DNA from: an uncultured Bacillota bacterium
GTDB lineage: Bacteria > Bacillota > Clostridia > Christensenellales > UBA1242
Assembly: GCA_937889705.1 (NCBI GenBank)
Contig: CALBYO010000057.1
Coordinates: forward strand, 1 to 36,197
Direction of reading: 5' to 3'
DNA length: 36,197 nucleotides
Shown piece by piece: positions 30,736 to 36,197 of the stretch (position 1 is its first letter; each line of letters starts with the position of its first letter). The notes beneath the pieces are model-generated. The model did not search any database. It worked only from the letters and a program-made list of their open reading frames with translations, and was not told the DNA's origin. The translations under genes were made by a program, and so were the position numbers.

Positions 30736-31740
30736 TTAAACTTTTTCAACAACTCTTAATTTTGCGCTTGCGCTTCTTGAATTTATTTTCAATTCTTCTT
30801 CGCTTGCAATTATTGGTTTTTTGGTTATCAATATCACTTTTGCTTTATGTCCACACACGCAAATAGGAATGTTCGGTGGACAAATGCACTCGCGTGCCAA
30901 TTCTTTAAAAGTTTGTTTAACAATTCTATCTTCAAGAGAATGAAAAGAAATGACAGAAAATCTTCCGTGAATATTAAGTTTGTCAACAACGTTTTCAAGC
31001 AGTGTGTCAAGTCCGTCCAATTCACCATTTACAACAATTCTAAGCGCTTGAAAAACTTTTTTAGCAGCACCGCCGCGAGAAAAAACAACTTTTTTTGGCA
31101 TACTGCTTTCAACAATTTCATTTAATTGCAAAGTAGTTTCAATAGTACTGTTTGCCCTAAATTTGACAATATTTTTTGCAATAGACCTCGCAAATTCTTC
31201 TTCGCCATATCTAAAAAATATGTCCGCAAGTTGTTGTTCGGTATAATTATTGACGATATCTGCCGCTGTGAGCGTTGCGCTTTGATCCATTCGCATATCC
31301 AATCTTGCCTCTTGTCGGAATGAGAAGCCGCGCTCCGCGCAATCTATCTGGTGTGAACTTATACCCAAGTCAATTAACACACCATCAACGCCATCAATTT
31401 TTAATTGTTCCAATGCAGATTTAAAATTTTTAAAATCCGATTTTATAATAATAGCAAGTGGCAATAATCGATTTGCATATTTTGAAAAATCAAAATTTGA
31501 GAGTTCATCTAATGTTAATATAACAACCTGACAAAACTCTTTCAATCGCAAACTTGCGGCATTAATTGCGTCTATATCTTTATCAAACGCAATTAAAATG
31601 CCATTTTTACTTAATTTTTTAACAATTTCGCTTGAATGTCCAGCCCCTCCGACCGTGCAATCAACATAAATCCCATTCGGTTTTATTTGTAAACTTTCAA
31701 TAACTTCATTCAATAAAACTGGGATATGAACAAATTCCAT
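30736..31740 (-). CDS. rsmH: 16S rRNA m4C1402 methyltransferase
   Basis: A 334-aa SAM-dependent enzyme. SAM-site VDCTVGGAGHS (23-33), GVLIDLGISSHQID, FSFRQEARLDMRMD and the SFHSLEDRIVK motif identify RsmH (MraW). Normally the second gene of the division-cell wall cluster after mraZ; here it follows a CvpA-like gene and precedes uvrB. AGGA site 6 nt before ATG. 7-nt gap to the CvpA-like gene, so probably one operon. Confidence 0.96.
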   Translation of the reverse strand: MEFVHIPVLLNEVIESLQIKPNGIYVDCTVGGAGHSSEIVKKLSKNGILIAFDKDIDAINAASLRLKEFCQVVILTLDELSNFDFSKYANRLLPLAIIIKSDFKNFKSALEQLKIDGVDGVLIDLGISSHQIDCAERGFSFRQEARLDMRMDQSATLTAADIVNNYTEQQLADIFFRYGEEEFARSIAKNIVKFRANSTIETTLQLNEIVESSMPKKVVFSRGGAAKKVFQALRIVVNGELDGLDTLLENVVDKLNIHGRFSVISFHSLEDRIVKQTFKELARECICPPNIPICVCGHKAKVILITKKPIIASEEELKINSRSASAKLRVVEKV

Positions 31741-31747
31741 AATTATC

Positions 31748-34108
31748 CTATTTAATTTTAAATATCGTTTTTAATTCTTCTTTTGTTTTATCACTTGCTC
31801 CGAGAGCGTCAATTTTGCTTTCTAGGTTTTCAACATTGCTATCAACTTTTATTCCAGCACCAGCCACCTGTTTTAATATGTGTTCTGATGTTGCAAGAGT
31901 TGCCAAAACTTCGTCAGCATTTTCTTCCGTTAGGCCTTCTTCGCTCGTCAGCAAATTAGCAAGAGATGATGCAACATTCTTTTCGTCAACAACTTTTTCA
32001 TAGTTGACTTTGTTTCTCAAATCTGCATCGCCAAGTGTTTCACCAACTTTTTCAACAATATTGTTAAATTGCTCCTCTGAAATATTGTCAGCGCTCGTTG
32101 CAATATTGTTCAAAAGGTCAGCCGCCTTTTCATTTGTCAATTCTTCACCACTTGCTATTTCTTTTAACGATGAAGCAATATCTTTTGCAGAACTTGCAAG
32201 TTCTTTGTCAAGTCCAATAACTGTCATGACATCTTCAAGTTCTGGCGTTGTTGAGCCTTCCACCATTGAAATCGCTTTCACGGCAAGCAACACTTCATGC
32301 CAGTTAGCACCTTCATAATCAATGTTCTCAATATACTTCTTAACAAAGTGATCAACAACAGCAATGTAAACATTTGAGAATGGTCCACCGTTTACAACAT
32401 CTTGCTCCGTAGCGTCAACAACCGTGTTTTCCCTTGCAATAAGTTGTCCGTTTTCATCGTATGTTTTAAATGTGTTTGTTTGAAGCGCTGTCAACAAGTC
32501 TGCAACTTGATTAACTTGCTCTAAACTCATATCTTTAATATCAGTCGATTCCGCTTCGTCAAGCATATCATAGCAATCTAAAATTGCGAGTAAAACATTT
32601 CTTATGCCCGTTTTTTCTTCGTCCTTAAATACTTCGCCCCTGAAATTCTTTAATGGTTTTTCAAGTTCAAGCATAGTGTTAATCTTGTCCGCACCATAAT
32701 TCAAACCTGTTGTTCCAAGAACTTTAACAAGTTTTGCACTGTAAATGCCGTCCAAAACCGTGTTCAAAATTGAATTTTCATCTTTTGTTAAATATTCTTT
32801 AAGCATTTCGCCTGTCAAATTCTTTCCATAAATCTCATCAAACAATCCGGACGAAAATACGCTTTTCATTATTTTAAACACTTCGTCCAAATCACTTTCA
32901 AATGAAGAAATAAACCCATTTTCGCTGTAATATTCCATCAAAACATCAAGTTCTTGCTGCGTGATTTCATATCCTGCAATTTCTTTAAACATCTCACTAT
33001 CATATAAATAATTTTCAAGCGCATAAGGCATCAATTCTGGAACAAGAGATGACATCAAATTCGTTTCCAAAAGTTTATCAACGCTTGCGTTAATTTTGTC
33101 AAAATCAATATCTTTCCAACCGTCAGAATCCTTGCCAAAATTGAAAATATCCATCATTTCGTCATAAGTGCCCGTGATAGAAAAGATTTCTTGCCTGATT
33201 TTAACATCTTTGTTTTCAACACTGATTTTTGTTAGTTCGTCAAAAACATCGTTGTTTAAACCACCCATGGCAACAAATTTTGCCACAAAAGTGTTGTTAT
33301 AACTATCAAAATATTTCAAAATATCGTCACCAACATAATATCTAATCAGGTCGCCACTTTTTTGATTTAAGTTTTCACTTTCATCTGCCGTTTCTTCTGC
33401 CGATACAACAATTTCATTGCTTGTCGCGGTCAAATCTCCAACAATTCCGCAAACCGAACTGATTGGCAAAAACAAAACAAACGCCAAAACAATACCTTGA
33501 ACAAGCCCAACAACCGCACCAAGCAATCTTGCGCGTTTAGGCTTTTTCAAAACAGTTTGACTTTGCGATGCAACAACCTCACCGCGTTTTTTTGCTTTCT
33601 TTTCAATTTTTTGTTGCTTTTTTATCTGTTTTTCTATTCTTGAACTTTTAAGTGCATACCTTTGAATAATGTAATACACAAAAAAGCCAATCAGCCTGAA
33701 AATCCACGTTAAAATTGCAAATACAACTAAACTAATCACAACATAAGGAATATTTTCAATAAGTTGCATTAATGCAGGACTCGCATTTGCCGCCGCCTCA
33801 ACGCCATCAATGTTAAATAATAACGACTTCACAACATCGGATAAATTGTTTGCAACCGCGCCGTTGTATTCAACACCCATAAACGAAACATCAACGCCCA
33901 TTAACGCCTTTGCAATCGGAGCAGTTAAAAGCCCAGCCACAATGATAAAAACAATAAGCGTTCCCAGCCTAATTGACGACCTAACCAGCCCGCGTTTTAA
34001 ACCAGTAAGCACCGCGCCAATAATTATAAAGAAAAATAAAAGATAACTCATAAGGGTTATAAACAGTGTCCAGTTAAACATAGCCGCACCAATAAAATTC
34101 AAACCCAT
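31748..34108 (-). CDS. Large CvpA-like membrane protein with a long extracytoplasmic region
   Basis: A 786-aa protein. The first 220 residues resemble the CvpA family: TM helices at about 12-32 (YLLFFFIIIGAVLTGLKRGL), 40-58, 118-140 (VVISLVVFAILTWIFRLIGFFVYY) and 195-215, with a very basic loop (IEKQIKKQQKIEKKAKKRGE) before the last. About 550 acidic, helical residues follow with several ELASSAKDIASSLKEIASGE-like repeats. Typical CvpA is about 180 aa, so the tail is extra. Start: ATG 34106-34108 with GGAG 5 nt upstream; an earlier TTG start has no site. Function unknown; CvpA members are linked to envelope stability. Confidence 0.75.
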   Translation of the reverse strand: MGLNFIGAAMFNWTLFITLMSYLLFFFIIIGAVLTGLKRGLVRSSIRLGTLIVFIIVAGLLTAPIAKALMGVDVSFMGVEYNGAVANNLSDVVKSLLFNIDGVEAAANASPALMQLIENIPYVVISLVVFAILTWIFRLIGFFVYYIIQRYALKSSRIEKQIKKQQKIEKKAKKRGEVVASQSQTVLKKPKRARLLGAVVGLVQGIVLAFVLFLPISSVCGIVGDLTATSNEIVVSAEETADESENLNQKSGDLIRYYVGDDILKYFDSYNNTFVAKFVAMGGLNNDVFDELTKISVENKDVKIRQEIFSITGTYDEMMDIFNFGKDSDGWKDIDFDKINASVDKLLETNLMSSLVPELMPYALENYLYDSEMFKEIAGYEITQQELDVLMEYYSENGFISSFESDLDEVFKIMKSVFSSGLFDEIYGKNLTGEMLKEYLTKDENSILNTVLDGIYSAKLVKVLGTTGLNYGADKINTMLELEKPLKNFRGEVFKDEEKTGIRNVLLAILDCYDMLDEAESTDIKDMSLEQVNQVADLLTALQTNTFKTYDENGQLIARENTVVDATEQDVVNGGPFSNVYIAVVDHFVKKYIENIDYEGANWHEVLLAVKAISMVEGSTTPELEDVMTVIGLDKELASSAKDIASSLKEIASGEELTNEKAADLLNNIATSADNISEEQFNNIVEKVGETLGDADLRNKVNYEKVVDEKNVASSLANLLTSEEGLTEENADEVLATLATSEHILKQVAGAGIKVDSNVENLESKIDALGASDKTKEELKTIFKIK

Positions 34109-34156
34109 AACGACTCCTTTTTTTTGCAATACTATATATGCAAATTAATTATTATA

Positions 34157-34185
34157 AGTATAAAATATAATCTTATATTTTGCAA
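34157..34185 (-). promoter_or_regulatory. Promoter of the CvpA-like/rsmH unit
   Basis: TTGCAA (34180-34185), 17-bp spacer, TATACT (34157-34162), minus strand. Confidence 0.75.
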
Positions 34186-34210
34186 GCATATTTCTATTAT
34201 GCTCAAAACC

Positions 34211-34245
34211 AACAAAAAACAACCCGATTTTTTCATCAGGTTGTT
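34211..34245 (-). terminator. Terminator of the LRR surface-protein gene
   Basis: An 11-bp stem (arms 34218-34228 and 34235-34245) with a 6-nt loop; one pair is G-U only in minus-strand RNA. Six Ts follow. Confidence 0.9.
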
Positions 34246-34270
34246 TATGTCAATCTTTCTGGTTTTTTAA

Positions 34271-36197
34271 TTATGCAATCGCTTGAATTTTATCTGCAAA
34301 ATTTTTCCAATCTTCGGCATTTTTATAAGAAGATAAACTTGCTTCTGGAACATAAATTGCAATAATATTAGAAAAATCATCATAATCTGACAACGCATTA
34401 GAACCTAATTTTGGTGGTGTTGTTGCTTTACAAATCAATGTTAAATTCTTACAAGATTTGAATGCAGATTGATCAATCAAAGTTACGCTGTCTGGAATCA
34501 CAATTGTTAAATTTTCACCATTAAATTGCCACATGCCAATATATATCACGCCATCTGGAATCACAAATGGAGTCGAGAATGTGCAGTTCATAAAACAACT
34601 GCTATAAATTAATTTACATGCTGGGTTTATTGAAGAAACTTCTTGCGACTTGTCTACAACTTGCCATGCCATTAAATATTTATTTGTTTCATTTCCTAAA
34701 TATGCGATGTTTCCTTCTATTATGGTTGGTTGCAGTTTGTTACAGCTACTGAATTCGTTTCCTTCTAAACTTTTTAAACCATTTCCAATTGAAACTGATA
34801 GCAAATTTTCGCAGCCACTAAATGCATGATGGCCTATCCAAATTACACTATCTGGAATTACAACTGATGTAATACCAGTATACTGGAATGCATAAGCTCC
34901 AATACTAGATACACTATTCCCTATTGTTAGGGTTACCAAATTCCTGCATTCAGAAAAAGCATAAATACCGATATTGGTTACATTATTTGAGATTGTAACT
35001 CTAGTTAAACTATTGCATTTTTCAAATGCATGTTGATTAATTTCAGTGCAATCTTCTGCAATAATAAGCACAGATTTTGTTTTATCAATTAATGTTAACG
35101 CTATTTTAGTGTCTCCGTCAACATAATATGCAACTCCACCCTCTTTTACAATTCTTGTAGATTCATCAACACTTGTGTGTATAATTTTCGCATAGTATAC
35201 TACACTTTTTGTTATATTTAAAGAACTTAAATTATATACTTCTGCTAAAGCATAGCAATCACCGAACGCCTGATTTCCGATGCTAGTTACTTTTGCTGGG
35301 ATTGTAACACTAGTTAAACTACCACAACCATCAAATGCATACTGATTAATTTCTGTACAATCATTTGAAATTATTGCTGATGTGCTTGTTTTGTCCAACA
35401 TTACTAATGCTATTTTAGTATCTCCATCAACAAAGTAAGCAATTCCATTTTCTTTCACTATTTGTGTTTGATCATCAGCATTTGTGTGAATTACTCTCGC
35501 GAAATAACCAATATAACCATTGGAAGTGTCTCCTTTTGTTATATTTAAAGAACTTAAATTATATATTTCTGCCAAAGCGTAACAATGATCAAATGCTTGA
35601 TTCCCAATATTTATATTTGTAGCATTATTTAATAATTTAACTGAAGTTAAATTTCTACATTCCCAAAATGCACTATTGCCAATACTAACATCGCCATTTC
35701 CTAATACGACTTCCTGTAAGCCACACCCAGAAAATGCTCTTTCACCAATATTGTTCATAACACCTTTTATTGAACTTAAACTGCTACAGTTATAAAACGC
35801 ATAACTACCTATACTAACTACTCCACTACCTAATGCAACTTCTTTTAAACTGCTGCACTCGTAAAATGTTTCTTCACCTATGCTAGTGACACTATCTGGA
35901 ATAGTTATTGAAGTTAAACTGCTGCATCCGTAAAATGCCTGTGCGCCGATCTTGGTTACGCCATTTTGAATAGTTACCGATGTAAAATCTTTCCCCCTAA
36001 AAATACCAGATCCAATTTCTTTCACAGCATAACTTGTTGAAAATATGCTTGATTCGCATAGTATAGCATATTCAATTTCCATTTTTGGATAAGCTTTCAT
36101 AAACTCTTCATTTGAAAGATTAAAAATATTATCTTCAAAAAATGTCATGAATTCTTCCATCGAATTGATTGTATCGCCACCATTAATTTTGCATGGA
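34271..36197 (-). CDS. BspA-type leucine-rich-repeat surface protein (5' partial)
   Basis: At least 641 residues. The frame stays open past Met at 36160 to the window edge (reading ...INGGDTINS before it) and that Met has no ribosome site, so the real start is probably outside. Built of about 23-residue LRR_5 units (SVTSIGEETFYECSSLKEV, VVSIGSYAFYNCSSL and so on), as in Bacteroides BspA and Trichomonas BspA-like proteins. Between LRR blocks are two copies of a non-LRR island (about residues 195-255 and 304-360 from Met 36160: NLSSLNITK...IVKE.G.AY.VDGDTKIAL..DKT). No cell-wall anchor is visible at the C-terminus. Likely an adhesion or host-contact protein. Confidence 0.85.
   Translation of the reverse strand, partial: PCKINGGDTINSMEEFMTFFEDNIFNLSNEEFMKAYPKMEIEYAILCESSIFSTSYAVKEIGSGIFRGKDFTSVTIQNGVTKIGAQAFYGCSSLTSITIPDSVTSIGEETFYECSSLKEVALGSGVVSIGSYAFYNCSSLSSIKGVMNNIGERAFSGCGLQEVVLGNGDVSIGNSAFWECRNLTSVKLLNNATNINIGNQAFDHCYALAEIYNLSSLNITKGDTSNGYIGYFARVIHTNADDQTQIVKENGIAYFVDGDTKIALVMLDKTSTSAIISNDCTEINQYAFDGCGSLTSVTIPAKVTSIGNQAFGDCYALAEVYNLSSLNITKSVVYYAKIIHTSVDESTRIVKEGGVAYYVDGDTKIALTLIDKTKSVLIIAEDCTEINQHAFEKCNSLTRVTISNNVTNIGIYAFSECRNLVTLTIGNSVSSIGAYAFQYTGITSVVIPDSVIWIGHHAFSGCENLLSVSIGNGLKSLEGNEFSSCNKLQPTIIEGNIAYLGNETNKYLMAWQVVDKSQEVSSINPACKLIYSSCFMNCTFSTPFVIPDGVIYIGMWQFNGENLTIVIPDSVTLIDQSAFKSCKNLTLICKATTPPKLGSNALSDYDDFSNIIAIYVPEASLSSYKNAEDWKNFADKIQAIA
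35207..35238 (-). repeat. 32-nt exact repeat in the LRR gene (copy 2)
   Basis: Identical to 35534-35565, 327 bp (109 codons) away. Marks the start of the second island module, a likely recent in-frame duplication. Confidence 0.7.
35534..35565 (-). repeat. 32-nt exact repeat in the LRR gene (copy 1)
   Basis: Partner of 35207-35238. Encodes the end of NLSSLNITK in both modules. Confidence 0.7.

Noticed and set aside
1..36197. CRISPR array
   Set aside because: No regularly spaced direct repeats of 24-48 bp were seen anywhere; the only long repeats are the tRNA flanks and the LRR modules.
1..36197. Recoding of UGA as an amino acid (AT-rich genome)
   Set aside because: fmt ends in UGA and no gene needs UGA read through.

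Overview
The window is AT-rich and reads as a chromosome segment of a low-GC Gram-positive (Firmicutes/Clostridia-type) gut bacterium. Three things support this: sigma-A promoters with 16-17 bp spacers and GGAGG-type ribosome binding sites; the gene order rimP-nusA-ylxR-infB-rbfA-nrnA-truB; and the neighbours metK-priA-def-fmt-rlmN, with a SAM riboswitch and a BspA-type leucine-rich-repeat surface protein nearby. UGA is a stop (fmt ends with it), so the standard bacterial code applies. A possible spore-coat protein hints at, but does not prove, sporulation. Species cannot be named from the sequence.

Positions 1-7440 look like one end of an integrated mobile element. On the minus strand it carries a partial membrane protein, a 691-aa membrane-anchored surface protein with Ig/Fn3-like repeats, several small unknown proteins, a small sigma-region-4-like protein, a zinc-ribbon protein, and a LexA/CI-type self-cleaving repressor behind a strong promoter and a palindromic operator. 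On the plus strand a previously unmarked 48-aa ORF is coupled to a large serine recombinase that closes the element. A 28-bp box occurs upstream of two element transcription units.

Positions 7440-9200 hold three tRNA genes (Gln-TTG on minus; Val-CAC and Gln-CTG on plus) around a nucleoside phosphorylase gene. About 550 bp of noncoding DNA is built from partial copies of the tRNA-Gln 3' end, its terminator and its flank, which suggests past integration or excision at this tRNA.

Positions 9200-10125 form a compact regulated pair: an XRE-type regulator divergent from a SLOG/DUF1273-like protein, with two copies of ATGTAG-N6-CTACAT between them. 

From 10135 on the window is mostly housekeeping: a putative spore-coat-like protein, Smr and NUDIX proteins, efp, an endonuclease IV-like protein, the truB-nrnA-rbfA-infB-ylxR-nusA-rimP translation/transcription operon (promoter at 20075-20103), rpoZ, rlmN-fmt-def-priA, metK under a SAM riboswitch, trpS, an Eis-like acetyltransferase, uvrB, rsmH and an unusually large CvpA-like membrane protein. 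The window ends inside a BspA-like LRR gene. Three of these genes (priA, uvrB, Eis-like) have a -10 box exactly 6 nt before the ATG and no ribosome binding site, so they probably make leaderless mRNAs.
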